Source: Pseudanabaena sp. ABRG5-3 (lineage in GTDB: Bacteria > Cyanobacteriota > Cyanobacteriia > Pseudanabaenales > Pseudanabaenaceae). From it: a DNA stretch of 64,000 nucleotides. Under the pieces are notes generated by a model. The model ran no database searches and was not told the origin of the DNA. It was given only the letters and a program-made list of their open reading frames with translations. Positions 1 to 8,221 of the stretch are shown here, one piece after another (the stretch's first letter is position 1; every line of letters starts with the position of its first letter). Location: positions 2,108,001 through 2,172,000 of the forward strand of contig NZ_AP017560.1 of assembly GCF_003967015.1 (NCBI RefSeq), in the 5' to 3' direction. A program made the translations under genes and the position numbers.

Positions 1-574
1 TATTGCGATCACTTCAGTAGTTCCTGATTTGCTCACCAGTTGGCATCATCTTCCACAAACCCAAATTATTAAAACTGCTGATGTGCCTTTGCAAGGTTTA
101 TACACAACGATGGGATGCGATCGCGCTTTGGCAGCGTATGGTGCAGGGGAAGTCTATGGCTATCCAGTTTTAGTAATTGATGCAGGGACGGCGATTACTT
201 TAACGGGAATTGATGCGGATAAGACTTTGGTTGGTGGGGCAATTGTGGCGGGATTGCGATCGCAGTTTTTGAGTTTGTATCAAAATACGGCAGCTTTGCC
301 CGACGTGCGTATTCCCGAAACCTTGCCAAATCGTTGGGGCATGGATACGTCTAGCTCCATTCAAGGGGGGATTGCTCACATGTTTTTAGCAGGTTTACAA
401 GCTTATATTGATGATTGGCGATCGCGATTTCCTGATAGCAAAGTGATAATTACTGGAGGAGATGGAGAACATTTAGTGAAATGGGGACTACAAGTAGATA
501 TAATTGATAAGAATCTAATTTTTTGGGGATTATGGCATTGTCGTGAGTTTCAATCCAAAGCTTTGTCGCAATGA
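1..574 (+). CDS. coaX: Type III pantothenate kinase, 5' end outside window
   Basis: Catalyses ATP-dependent phosphorylation of pantothenate, the first step of coenzyme A synthesis, in the cytosol. The frame is open from base 2 to the TGA at 572-574, with no start inside the window, so the N-terminal ATP-binding part is missing. The visible part begins with a stretch reading ITSVVP, followed by family motifs: the GCDR segment, DAGTAIT (ASKHA phosphate-binding/catalytic region), a GG-containing loop, and a C-terminal ITGGDG. These are typical of CoaX and not of the bacterial CoaA type. The next gene starts inside the last 32 bases on a different frame, which suggests coupled translation. Family assignment is firm; the true start cannot be seen. 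Confidence 0.9.
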   Translation, partial: IAITSVVPDLLTSWHHLPQTQIIKTADVPLQGLYTTMGCDRALAAYGAGEVYGYPVLVIDAGTAITLTGIDADKTLVGGAIVAGLRSQFLSLYQNTAALPDVRIPETLPNRWGMDTSSSIQGGIAHMFLAGLQAYIDDWRSRFPDSKVIITGGDGEHLVKWGLQVDIIDKNLIFWGLWHCREFQSKALSQ

Positions 575-1952
575 AAGCGAAGTAGAAAGTAAATTAATTG
601 TCCAGTATCTTTTGCCTACGCTTGGTTATGACGCGAGTAAATGGCATCAGGAAGTTGCCTTAGGGAGCATTCGTTTAGATTTTTTAGCTCTGACTTCTCA
701 GGTGTTTCCTAGTATTACTGACTCTGCGCCCAAGGTTTGTGTGGTGATGGAGGCGAAACACCCGAAGCAAAATCTTGACTCCCATGTGCGGCGGTTGAGT
801 CGTTATTTAACGCGCTTACATGTTGTGTATGGTGTCTTAACCAATGGTAAGGATTTTCGGATTTATGAGCTTGTGGGCGATCAGGTCAAGCTAAATTTCC
901 AATGTCAAGGTGCAGAAATTACCGACAAAATCGAAAAAATCAAAGATATTATTGGCAGAGATAAATTAGCTGGCTTTCAAGCAATTCTTGAGACTATCGA
1001 TAAATTTAGTCCACCGACTCCCCAATTAGTTATTCAGCCGCCTCAGTCCCCAGAAGTTTCTCTCTCTTTTTCCAATTACTCAACTAAAACTATGAAAACG
1101 ATCGCAATCTATCACAACAAAGGTGGTGTGGGTAAAACTACGACTACCATTAATCTTGCTGCTGCTATTAGTCGTAAAGGTTTAAAAGTTTTGATTATTG
1201 ATCTCGATAGTCAAGCAAATACTACCTATGCCGCAGGGCTAATGAAGTTTGATACTGAAGAAGAAGATACACTCAAAGATAGCAACATTTACAATGTTGT
1301 CTTCTATCCAAAATCTAACTATATCCCTGAAATTGCACTTAAGAGTACCTTTACTTATCCCCCAGTCGATGTCATTCCCGCCCACATTAATTTAATTTGG
1401 CAAGAGGCAAGATTAGTTGATAAAGATAGTTCTAAAACCCATTTAGTCAAGAAATTAGAACTGGTAAAAGATGACTATGATGTGGTTTTGATCGATACGC
1501 CACCATCTCTGAATCTCTACGCCAAAATTGCGCTGATAGCCTGTGATTATTTAATCATTCCCTCTGACCTCAAGCCTTTTGCCAACGAAGGTTTACGCAA
1601 CGTTAAAAACTTTATTGAAGAAATTGATGAGTTTCGGACTTTTATCAATAAACCTGCGATCGCGGTTTTAGGTGTATTGCCTTCCAAAATCTTAACTAAT
1701 GCCAATTACGTCAAAGCAACTTTGCCTAAACAAGAAAAGGTTGTCGAAGAGCGTTATGGATTCCCAGTGTTAGAAACCAGAATCTTTCAACGTGAAGACT
1801 TATCAAGGGCAATTGATAACTTTACATTTGAAGGCGATCGCCAAATTCCTGACCCTAAGTCTATCTTTGACTTTAAACCAGATTCCATATCTGCTGCTGA
1901 GTTTGAGGAGTTAGCCAATGAAGTTCTTGCAAAAGTAGGATTAAGTGCATGA
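543..1952 (+). CDS. Fusion of HsdR-N-like PD-(D/E)XK nuclease domain with ParA ATPase
   Basis: A 469-residue two-domain protein starting at a GTG inside coaX. Residues 1 to about 130 resemble the N-terminal restriction-nuclease domain of type I HsdR proteins: a helix containing E15, then D46 in RLDF, then E70 and K72 in MEAKH, which together form a D-(X)n-ExK active-site pattern. After a Pro/Ser-rich linker, a complete ParA/MinD-type ATPase begins at Met184, with the deviant Walker A KGGVGKTT at 193-200, IDLDSQANT and then IDTPPS. No ATG precedes residue 69, and the GTG start is needed to keep E15. Met184 sits exactly where an ordinary ParA would start, so a shorter ATPase could also be made. 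It overlaps the next gene by four bases (ATGA), an operon with a ParB-like partner. Biological role unknown; partition, anti-plasmid defence or nuclease targeting are all possible. Confidence 0.85.
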   Translation: MSFNPKLCRNESEVESKLIVQYLLPTLGYDASKWHQEVALGSIRLDFLALTSQVFPSITDSAPKVCVVMEAKHPKQNLDSHVRRLSRYLTRLHVVYGVLTNGKDFRIYELVGDQVKLNFQCQGAEITDKIEKIKDIIGRDKLAGFQAILETIDKFSPPTPQLVIQPPQSPEVSLSFSNYSTKTMKTIAIYHNKGGVGKTTTTINLAAAISRKGLKVLIIDLDSQANTTYAAGLMKFDTEEEDTLKDSNIYNVVFYPKSNYIPEIALKSTFTYPPVDVIPAHINLIWQEARLVDKDSSKTHLVKKLELVKDDYDVVLIDTPPSLNLYAKIALIACDYLIIPSDLKPFANEGLRNVKNFIEEIDEFRTFINKPAIAVLGVLPSKILTNANYVKATLPKQEKVVEERYGFPVLETRIFQREDLSRAIDNFTFEGDRQIPDPKSIFDFKPDSISAAEFEELANEVLAKVGLSA

Positions 1953-2899
1953 GTCTATTAACTTCTTCCATCGACCTAGATACAATCACACCGCCAGCAA
2001 CATCTAATTCTCAATTCCCAGATCAACAAGTTGAGAATCTTGCAAATTTATTTTTAAAAGCTGGTGATACTGTTAGTCCGATTCTTGTACGCAAAGTCTC
2101 ACCGATCGCCTTTGAAATTTTAGAAGGTCATTTTGAATATTATGCAGCAATTAAAGCGCAGGAAATTGACGAACAATTCACTGCAATTCGCGCCTATGTT
2201 GTGTCACCTGATTTAGAATCCACAATTCTTGAGCAGTATCAATTTTTGCGATCGCCTTCTGCACCAACACCTATTCCTAATCCTCCACAAGTGAATCATG
2301 AAGTTTCTCCAGATTTAGCCAAAATCGAAGAGGAGATCGCTAATCGATTAGAGAAAAAACTAACTGCGGCGATCGAGAAAACCATTGAAGAACGTATTAG
2401 TGCTAGTTTGCAAGTAATTGTGGGGCAAGTTACTAAACAGTTAGATGCTCATTTAACCGATTTTCGTCAATCTTTATCCCTCGTCCCTGTTCACCAAGTA
2501 CTTGATCCAAAACCTCAAACTGCACAAGCAGTTGCAGAATTTGAGCCTGAAACAATTTCCAAAACCAATAAAGCTACTAAATCGAAAACAACTACCAAAT
2601 CTGCCTCTAAAACTTCAACTAAGCCCAAGACTGCGAGTCCAAAAACTACTGCAAAGAATAAAGATATTGATAGTAATGATCCCAAAATATTACAGGTTCT
2701 TAATGATTTTAACACCCTCAATATTGCTGATTTAGAAAATAAGTTAAAGCAGTCTGGTAAAGCGAATAGTAAGTTTGCGCGTCCAATTCATGAACAGCGA
2801 TCGCAACAACTATTTACATCAATTGATGATGTATTAGCAAGAGTTGATAAACTTGGTGTGACAACAATCAAAAGAATTATCGCTGCTTGGCTGGATTAA
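1949..2899 (+). CDS. ParB-like partner protein
   Basis: A 316-residue protein translationally coupled to the nuclease-ParA gene. Residues about 20-95 resemble the ParB/sulfiredoxin-like fold (ILVRKV, then EILEGHFEYYAAIKA at the position of the ParB GERRxRA box). The arginine-rich CTP-binding box itself is absent, so CTPase activity is doubtful. Residues about 105-165 form a charged coiled coil, residues about 200-240 are a Lys/Ser/Thr-rich linker, and the C-terminal 70 residues look like a small helical domain ending in ITTIK-type helix turns. It may be an adaptor that recruits the ATPase to DNA. The C-terminal part could also be a helix-hairpin-helix-like DNA-binding unit; I cannot confirm this by eye. 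Confidence 0.75.
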   Translation: MSLLTSSIDLDTITPPATSNSQFPDQQVENLANLFLKAGDTVSPILVRKVSPIAFEILEGHFEYYAAIKAQEIDEQFTAIRAYVVSPDLESTILEQYQFLRSPSAPTPIPNPPQVNHEVSPDLAKIEEEIANRLEKKLTAAIEKTIEERISASLQVIVGQVTKQLDAHLTDFRQSLSLVPVHQVLDPKPQTAQAVAEFEPETISKTNKATKSKTTTKSASKTSTKPKTASPKTTAKNKDIDSNDPKILQVLNDFNTLNIADLENKLKQSGKANSKFARPIHEQRSQQLFTSIDDVLARVDKLGVTTIKRIIAAWLD

Positions 2900-2910
2900 C
2901 ATTCTCATTT

Positions 2911-5886
2911 TCAGATCAAGAATGTTTTGATTTCATAGGGTTTAAATGTAACTTTAAAAGAGTTTTCTGTATTGTTAACTAATGAGATCAAATTATTTTT
3001 GTTTTCCATGAGATCACATTCCCAGACATTTTCTAATTGCAATAAATGTGATGCAATCTCGATATCTGTTTCTGTTGACTGACCATGAGCCTCATATAAG
3101 CGGATAATCCAACCTGATTGATCTTGCGATCGCTTAAATGCGGAAAGAATAATATTTGGTGCAGAGATACTTATAAAACTTTGAGAAGTTTCTTGAATTG
3201 GTGAGGTTTTTAAAACAATAGGATTGTTCAATTCTTGCCCTAGTTGGACAATATTTGCCTCGCGCCAATCACCTTGATGGGGAACTAAGCGATAGGTAAA
3301 TTGATGATGTCCGCGATCGCTATTTGGACTAGGCCAGTTAGGACTACGCAGCAAAGTTAAGCGCAGACAATCAGGCTTAGCATCATAGCCATACTTACTA
3401 TCATTGAGAACTGCTAAACCCAGAGCATCACGCTCTGAAGATATATCTGCCCAATATTGAGCGGGAACTTCCCATTTAGCTTTAGCTTCAGGGTTTTCAC
3501 CCAAAGTACTACGCTGAATTGTTCCCATCGGAATCTCGTAGGTAGCATAGGATGCTTGCCAATTTACAGGGAAACTAACTTTAACTAAGGTATATTCTTC
3601 TTGCCAATTTACAGAATTATTAATAGTAATAAATGGGTCAAAAGCTGCCAGTTGAATTTCTTGAATAAAAGTAGAATTATGGAATTTTTGAACAATCTGA
3701 ATCGATACTAGTAAGCTGCAATTTTCTAAAATTGTAATTGATTCTAATGTTGCAGATTCTAACTTTTTACTCTCATAATTAGGGTCAATATTCCAAGCAT
3801 CCCAATATTGTCCTTTATCTTCAAAAAACTGCAATTGGCTAGGAGATTGTAATATGTCTTTTTTTGATCGCTTATCAAATATTTGCGCGATCACGCCAGT
3901 TCTTGCATCAATCTCAACTCGCAGATAAATATTTTCGAGATAAAATTTATCATTTTTAGAAATAATACTTAAAGGTTGATTAGTTTCCCTAATTGCCACA
4001 GTTTCTAATTCTGCAAACCCAAAACTAGGAATATTTTCTAACCAACATAAGGAATTATCGTCAAGTCTAATTAGTTGCGATCGCTGCCAGTTTAAGAAAT
4101 TCCAAGCTTGTAAATTTGATGTCTGTTGATGCGAAGCATCAACAGACAAGAGGCGATCGCAAATTTCTCGTGCCTCAGCCCATGTGCGATCGGCATCGGT
4201 AAACACTTCAGGAATTGAGGTTCCGGGGAGAATATCGTGAAATTGATTGAGCAGTAATCCTTGCCATGCGGTTTCTAGCTCGGCTTGCGGGTAGGGAATC
4301 TGATTAGTTAAATAGGCGATCGCGCTAAATTTCTCAGTATTGCCTATAAGTACTTCCATTTTGCGATTTTGCTGCTTCTGATCTGCCTTGGTGGTAAATG
4401 TACCTCGATGAAATTCTAAATAAATCTCATCTTGCCAAATGGGTAAATCTGCGGGCAGTTTCCCTTTCAAATTTAAAAGAAAATTCTCTAGGGTGCTAGG
4501 TTGCATTTGAAAGAACATGGGTGAATCTGCCCATTCACGACCCAGATTCAACATATCGGCAGTTGGTCCTCCACCGTGATCGCCCACACCGTAGAGCCAA
4601 GCTGTTTCTGGGATATGATGCTTTTCTTCTTGGGTGGCGAGATATTTAGCGATCGCCACAGGTTCCAATCCCTGACCAAGCTCATTACTGAAATATGTAA
4701 AGATGCGACTGCCATCGACTCCTTCCCACCAAAATATTTGATGGGGAAATTTATTCGTATCGTTCCATAGTAATTTCTGAGTCACAAAGGCTTCAAAGCC
4801 ACTTTTTAAAAGGATTTGTGGCATTTGCCAATGAAAGCCAAAGGTGTCGGGTAGCCATGCGATTTTCACTTCGTGATCAAATTTTGCTCGAAAATATTCT
4901 TGACCATAGAGAATCTGTCTAATCAATGATTCGCCGCTTGGTAAGTTCCCATCTGGTTCTACCCACATCCCGCCGATTAGTTCCCATTTGTCCTCGGCTA
5001 CGGCTGACTGAATCCGCGCGAACAATTCAGGATATTCCTGTTCCATCCATTGATAGGATACGGCGGTACTTTGATTGAAAATTAATTCTGGATAGCTTTT
5101 TTGTAAATTCAAAGCCGAGGTAAAGGTGCGCTGCATCGCATTTTTGGTTTCTGCGATCGCCCATAGCCAAGCCACGTCAATATGGGAATTACCGAGAATA
5201 TAAATCTGGCGTTGCTTAAGAAATTCGCTATATTGCAGCAATGGTTCACGAATTTCTGCGAGTTGAGCAAAAAAACTTTCACTTGATGGAGACTGAGAGA
5301 AAAGAGAATCTAATCTATTCGCAGCAGTTGCTAAAGGTTGTAAATCAATTTGATGTGTTGAGAGAATCGGAATATAGGTTTGTAATATCTCTAGCTCCGT
5401 TGCGAATTTGTCAGGATTGCAGAGTTGATGGGGATATTCAAAAACTATTTCTGAAAGCTGCAACGCGCCAATGTCATGCTTAGTGCTATTTAATTTAATT
5501 TCTAAAATAAATTCTTGATTGACTTCTGCTTTTTGAGTCAATAGCAGACGACATTTTTGATCGAATAAATCCCCTTCTTGGACTTTCTCTCCATTAACCC
5601 AAACTTCGCAAATATCCGCCCACCAAATTAAATTGAGACGAATAGCTGCACCCAAAGTTGGTAAGCCTGCATATATTTCGGGAACTTGCCAAACTTGCTT
5701 GATATGAATATTTTCTTCCCTTGGCAAGAAAGATAACATCGGCTTATTCTGCTTAGAATTTACCGCTGGCAATATTTCCCATTCCCCATGAGCATTCTGT
5801 CGTTTCCAAGTGCTAAGGATCGACAAACGCGATCGCGACTTTAGTTGATCAATAACTTGATTTAAACAATTCCCTAAATCAATCAT
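2911..5886 (-). CDS. Alpha-mannosidase, glycoside hydrolase family 38
   Basis: A 991-residue cytosolic glycosidase expected to remove alpha-linked mannose. Family marks are HIDVAW near residue 236 (zinc-binding His and Asp), WVEPDGN, the nucleophile Asp in LPDTFG near residue 346, and the later GVGDHGGGPT segment. N-terminal and C-terminal beta domains of normal length are present. The gene is convergent with the ParA/ParB-like unit, only 11 bases away, with no obvious terminator between them. A palindrome at 4120-4148 is read through in frame (residues reading SVDASHQQT) and looks like a repeat that invaded the gene. There are no partner genes nearby to reveal the natural substrate. Confidence 0.93.
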   Translation of the reverse strand: MIDLGNCLNQVIDQLKSRSRLSILSTWKRQNAHGEWEILPAVNSKQNKPMLSFLPREENIHIKQVWQVPEIYAGLPTLGAAIRLNLIWWADICEVWVNGEKVQEGDLFDQKCRLLLTQKAEVNQEFILEIKLNSTKHDIGALQLSEIVFEYPHQLCNPDKFATELEILQTYIPILSTHQIDLQPLATAANRLDSLFSQSPSSESFFAQLAEIREPLLQYSEFLKQRQIYILGNSHIDVAWLWAIAETKNAMQRTFTSALNLQKSYPELIFNQSTAVSYQWMEQEYPELFARIQSAVAEDKWELIGGMWVEPDGNLPSGESLIRQILYGQEYFRAKFDHEVKIAWLPDTFGFHWQMPQILLKSGFEAFVTQKLLWNDTNKFPHQIFWWEGVDGSRIFTYFSNELGQGLEPVAIAKYLATQEEKHHIPETAWLYGVGDHGGGPTADMLNLGREWADSPMFFQMQPSTLENFLLNLKGKLPADLPIWQDEIYLEFHRGTFTTKADQKQQNRKMEVLIGNTEKFSAIAYLTNQIPYPQAELETAWQGLLLNQFHDILPGTSIPEVFTDADRTWAEAREICDRLLSVDASHQQTSNLQAWNFLNWQRSQLIRLDDNSLCWLENIPSFGFAELETVAIRETNQPLSIISKNDKFYLENIYLRVEIDARTGVIAQIFDKRSKKDILQSPSQLQFFEDKGQYWDAWNIDPNYESKKLESATLESITILENCSLLVSIQIVQKFHNSTFIQEIQLAAFDPFITINNSVNWQEEYTLVKVSFPVNWQASYATYEIPMGTIQRSTLGENPEAKAKWEVPAQYWADISSERDALGLAVLNDSKYGYDAKPDCLRLTLLRSPNWPSPNSDRGHHQFTYRLVPHQGDWREANIVQLGQELNNPIVLKTSPIQETSQSFISISAPNIILSAFKRSQDQSGWIIRLYEAHGQSTETDIEIASHLLQLENVWECDLMENKNNLISLVNNTENSFKVTFKPYEIKTFLI

Positions 5887-5994
5887 GGGATATAGCCCTT
5901 CTATCTTTCTAATCTTGCAGCAATTTGCGCGACATTTACGCTAGCCTACTTATTTAAACACCATCAATACAGCGCTTTGCGCTGACTTGAAAAC

Positions 5995-6045
5995 CAGAGA
6001 AATTTTTGAAAGCGTAGCTTCGCCACGCTTTCAAAAATTTCTCTG
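5995..6045. repeat. Perfect hairpin repeat between GH38 and mnmA
   Basis: Two 21-base arms (5995-6015 and 6025-6045) pair perfectly around a short loop containing AGCTTCGCC. There is no T-tract directly after either arm. It lies 90 bases upstream of mnmA and is one of many hairpins in this window with a GC-N3-GC centre. A second small palindrome, AGCGCTTTGCGCT, lies at 5973-5985. The remainder of 5887-6129 holds no gene that I can see. Confidence 0.8.
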
Positions 6046-6129
6046 TACTACTTTAAGCCTCAACAGGCTGTAGTTGATCACCAATTAAATTGCCATGACT
6101 ATGATGAGAACAGTTACAATTAAGTCTGA

Positions 6130-7236
6130 ATGGTTCGATCGCAGCAAATGTCAAACATAACCTCAACTATAGAGCAAGTTAAAGAAAAGGTCGTTGTCGG
6201 CTTATCGGGCGGAGTTGATAGCTCTGTTGCTGCCGCCCTATTGCATCGTGCAGGATACGATGTCACAGGATTGACGTTGTGGTTAATGCGCGGTAAAGGA
6301 CAATGTTGTTCTGAGGGGATGGTCGATGCCGCACGTCTATGCGAAGAATTAGGCATTCATCATGAAATTGTTGACAGCCGTGATGTCTTTGAACAAAGCA
6401 TTATCAATTATCTAGTCACAGGATATGCGGCGGGAGCCACCCCTCTGCCCTGCTCGCGCTGCAACAAAGCCGTGAAATTTACACCAATGATGACCTATGC
6501 CCGCGAAAAATTAGGCATCAATAAAATTGCCACGGGGCATTATGCCAAGCTGAGTTTTAATGCCGATTCAGGACGCTATGAATTGCGTCGCGCCGTTGAC
6601 GACACTAAGGATCAATCCTACTTTCTCTATGAAGTCGGACAGGAGGAATTAAGTTGCTGTATTTTTCCTCTAGGTGAGACCACTAAAGTTGAAACTCGTA
6701 AAATTGCTGCGGAGTTTGGCTTAGCCACTGCCGAAAAGCCCGAAAGTATGGATCTCTGCCTTGTCGAAGCCAATGGATCAATGAGAGCCTTTCTCGATAA
6801 ATATCTCACCCCTGTCCAAGGCAAGATTGTTGATACAAATGGCAATGTGTTGGGTGAGCATGACGGTACATATCACTACACCATTGGTCAACGCAAAGGT
6901 TTAGGCGTAGCAGCAGCCAATCCTCTCTACGTGATTGCTCTTGATCCCATTAAAAATGAAGTGATTGTTGGCGATCGCTCCGAAGCCCATGACAAGGAAT
7001 GCACGATCAATCAAGTGAACTGGGTGTCAATGGCTCCTACCGATGTCCCCTTCCATGCAGAGGTGCAAGTCCGTTATCGCACGGTTCCTGCGGGGGCAAC
7101 GGTAATTCCGCTATCAGGCGATCGCGCCCGCATCGTCTTTGACGAGCCACAATTTAGCATTACCCCCGGACAAGCGGCTGTGTTTTATCGGGATGACTTA
7201 CTACTCGGTGGTGGACTGATCGAATCCAAGATATAA
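6130..7236 (+). CDS. mnmA: tRNA-specific 2-thiouridylase MnmA
   Basis: Inserts sulfur at C2 of the wobble uridine of tRNA-Lys, -Glu and -Gln. The 368-residue length is normal. The N-terminal PP-loop reads LSGGVDSS; the first catalytic cysteine is in PLPCSRCN and the second in SMDLCLVE; the [14 protein letters not shown] motif and the C-terminal beta barrel follow. Two starts are possible, ATG at 6130 or ATG at 6148, and neither has a clear Shine-Dalgarno; the longer one is kept. The sulfur donor probably comes through the cysteine desulfurase at 40730-41884. A terminator follows directly. Confidence 0.96.
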   Translation: MVRSQQMSNITSTIEQVKEKVVVGLSGGVDSSVAAALLHRAGYDVTGLTLWLMRGKGQCCSEGMVDAARLCEELGIHHEIVDSRDVFEQSIINYLVTGYAAGATPLPCSRCNKAVKFTPMMTYAREKLGINKIATGHYAKLSFNADSGRYELRRAVDDTKDQSYFLYEVGQEELSCCIFPLGETTKVETRKIAAEFGLATAEKPESMDLCLVEANGSMRAFLDKYLTPVQGKIVDTNGNVLGEHDGTYHYTIGQRKGLGVAAANPLYVIALDPIKNEVIVGDRSEAHDKECTINQVNWVSMAPTDVPFHAEVQVRYRTVPAGATVIPLSGDRARIVFDEPQFSITPGQAAVFYRDDLLLGGGLIESKI

Positions 7237-7244
7237 CAAGAAAT

Positions 7245-7274
7245 AAAAAAAGGAGGCAAAGCCTCCTTTTTTTA
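7245..7274. terminator. Bidirectional intrinsic terminator, mnmA/ycf37
   Basis: The stem AAAAAAGGAGGC / GCCTCCTTTTTT has a three-base AAA loop, with an A-run on one side and a T-run on the other, between two convergent genes. It can serve both directions. Confidence 0.9.
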
Positions 7275-7275
7275 T

Positions 7276-7794
7276 TTAAGCTGTTGGGACTACTTGCTTT
7301 CTTAAAGAAGTTAAGCGACGCTTAGCAGTTTCATTTTTTTCATCTAATATCAGCACTTGCTCATACATCTCGATCGCCTGAGGCAATAACTTTTTCTTTT
7401 CATAGGCATGACCAAGATTATTGATCGCAGTGATATAGCCAGCCTGTAAAGCGATCGCCTCTTTGTAATTCTTGATTGCTAGATCGTACTGATCTTGAGA
7501 AAAATAGGAAAATCCTAACGCATTGTAAACTTCAGGAAGATTTTCGCCACCTTCTTTGATTGCCTTATTAAACAGAGCAATGGCTTGAGAATAGAGCTTT
7601 TTGCGTAAATACACGCTACCAAGTTGGTAATAGTCTTCAGGTGTCCCTTTTTCTTTTTGGAGCTTAGGTTGCAATTCAGAAATAACATTTTCTAAACTAC
7701 GGGCTTTTAAAATCTGGCGGATAACTAACCAGCTAACCCCTGCTAAGAGTAGGACTAACGCCCCAAGGTATGCGATCCCTAATGTACTATCCAT
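7276..7794 (-). CDS. ycf37: Ycf37-like TPR protein, photosystem I assembly
   Basis: A 172-residue protein with an N-terminal membrane segment (about residues 6-26, IAYLGALVLLLAGVSWLVI) followed by three tetratricopeptide repeats (about 52-150). This size and order match Ycf37 of cyanobacteria and algal plastids, a thylakoid protein that stabilises photosystem I trimers. It would be a single-gene unit ending at the shared terminator. The symbol rests on architecture and overall resemblance; another membrane-anchored TPR protein cannot be fully ruled out. Confidence 0.75.
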   Translation of the reverse strand: MDSTLGIAYLGALVLLLAGVSWLVIRQILKARSLENVISELQPKLQKEKGTPEDYYQLGSVYLRKKLYSQAIALFNKAIKEGGENLPEVYNALGFSYFSQDQYDLAIKNYKEAIALQAGYITAINNLGHAYEKKKLLPQAIEMYEQVLILDEKNETAKRRLTSLRKQVVPTA

Positions 7795-7958
7795 AATTTT
7801 ATGTATCAGATCGAATTAACTTTATTAACAAACTTTGTCTATCATTGCACTCTAGCAATTTCTTGAGACGCTTTAAAAAGTAATTTTTAACAAACCCTAT
7901 AATATCTGGCATAGCACTAAACAGAGAAATCCTCCAAAGATTACTAAGGAGTGAGATC

Positions 7959-8045
7959 ATGAAAATATCAGTAGATATGCTGCTGCAAGACGAGATGACC
8001 GATGACAAATTTTCAAAGGATGAGATTTTTTCAACTGATTGCTAA
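7959..8045 (+). CDS. Possible 28-residue peptide gene with strong ribosome site
   Basis: An ATG at 7959 is preceded at seven bases by AAGGAG (7946-7951). The 28 codons give an acidic peptide beginning MKISVDMLLQDEM and ending TDC before TAA at 8043-8045. Nothing in it is recognisable. Such a good ribosome site before such a short frame, 43 bases upstream of a tRNA gene, suggests a real small protein or leader peptide, but length alone gives little statistical support. Confidence 0.4.
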   Translation: MKISVDMLLQDEMTDDKFSKDEIFSTDC

Positions 8046-8088
8046 AAATTTGCCTTTCAGTGTAAGATAGTAACCCGTGAAATTGTTT

Positions 8089-8162
8089 GGGCTAGTAGCT
8101 CAGTTGTATAGAGCAATCGCCTTCTAAGCGATCGGTCGATGGTTAGAGTCCATCCTAGCCTG
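8089..8162 (+). tRNA. trnR: tRNA-Arg (anticodon TCT)
   Basis: The full cloverleaf can be drawn: acceptor GGGCTAG with CTAGCCT, D-arm GCTC/GAGC, anticodon arm ATCGC-CTTCTAA-GCGAT with anticodon TCT, five-base variable loop, and T-arm GATGG/CCATC. The discriminator base is G, normal for arginine tRNAs that read AGA/AGG. The first acceptor pair is G-T. CCA is not encoded and is added after transcription. Confidence 0.95.
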
Positions 8163-8177
8163 TTCCTTAAATCCAAT

Positions 8178-8221
8178 AAAATTAGAGCTTAACAGGTCAA
8201 ACTTGTCAGGCTCTAATTTTT
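8178..8221. terminator. Intrinsic terminator after tRNA-Arg
   Basis: AAAATTAGAGC (8178-8188) pairs with GCTCTAATTTT (8210-8220), followed by T. It lies between the tRNA gene and the convergent gene ending at 8206, whose last codons it overlaps. Confidence 0.75.

Noticed and set aside
2515-2721. 68-codon minus-strand frame inside the ParB-like gene
   Set aside because: Arises from the Lys/Thr/Ser-rich linker read on the opposite strand.
7799-8008. 69-codon frame on the minus strand upstream of ycf37
   Set aside because: Opposite the short frame with a good ribosome site and has Ser/Ile/Leu-rich shadow composition.
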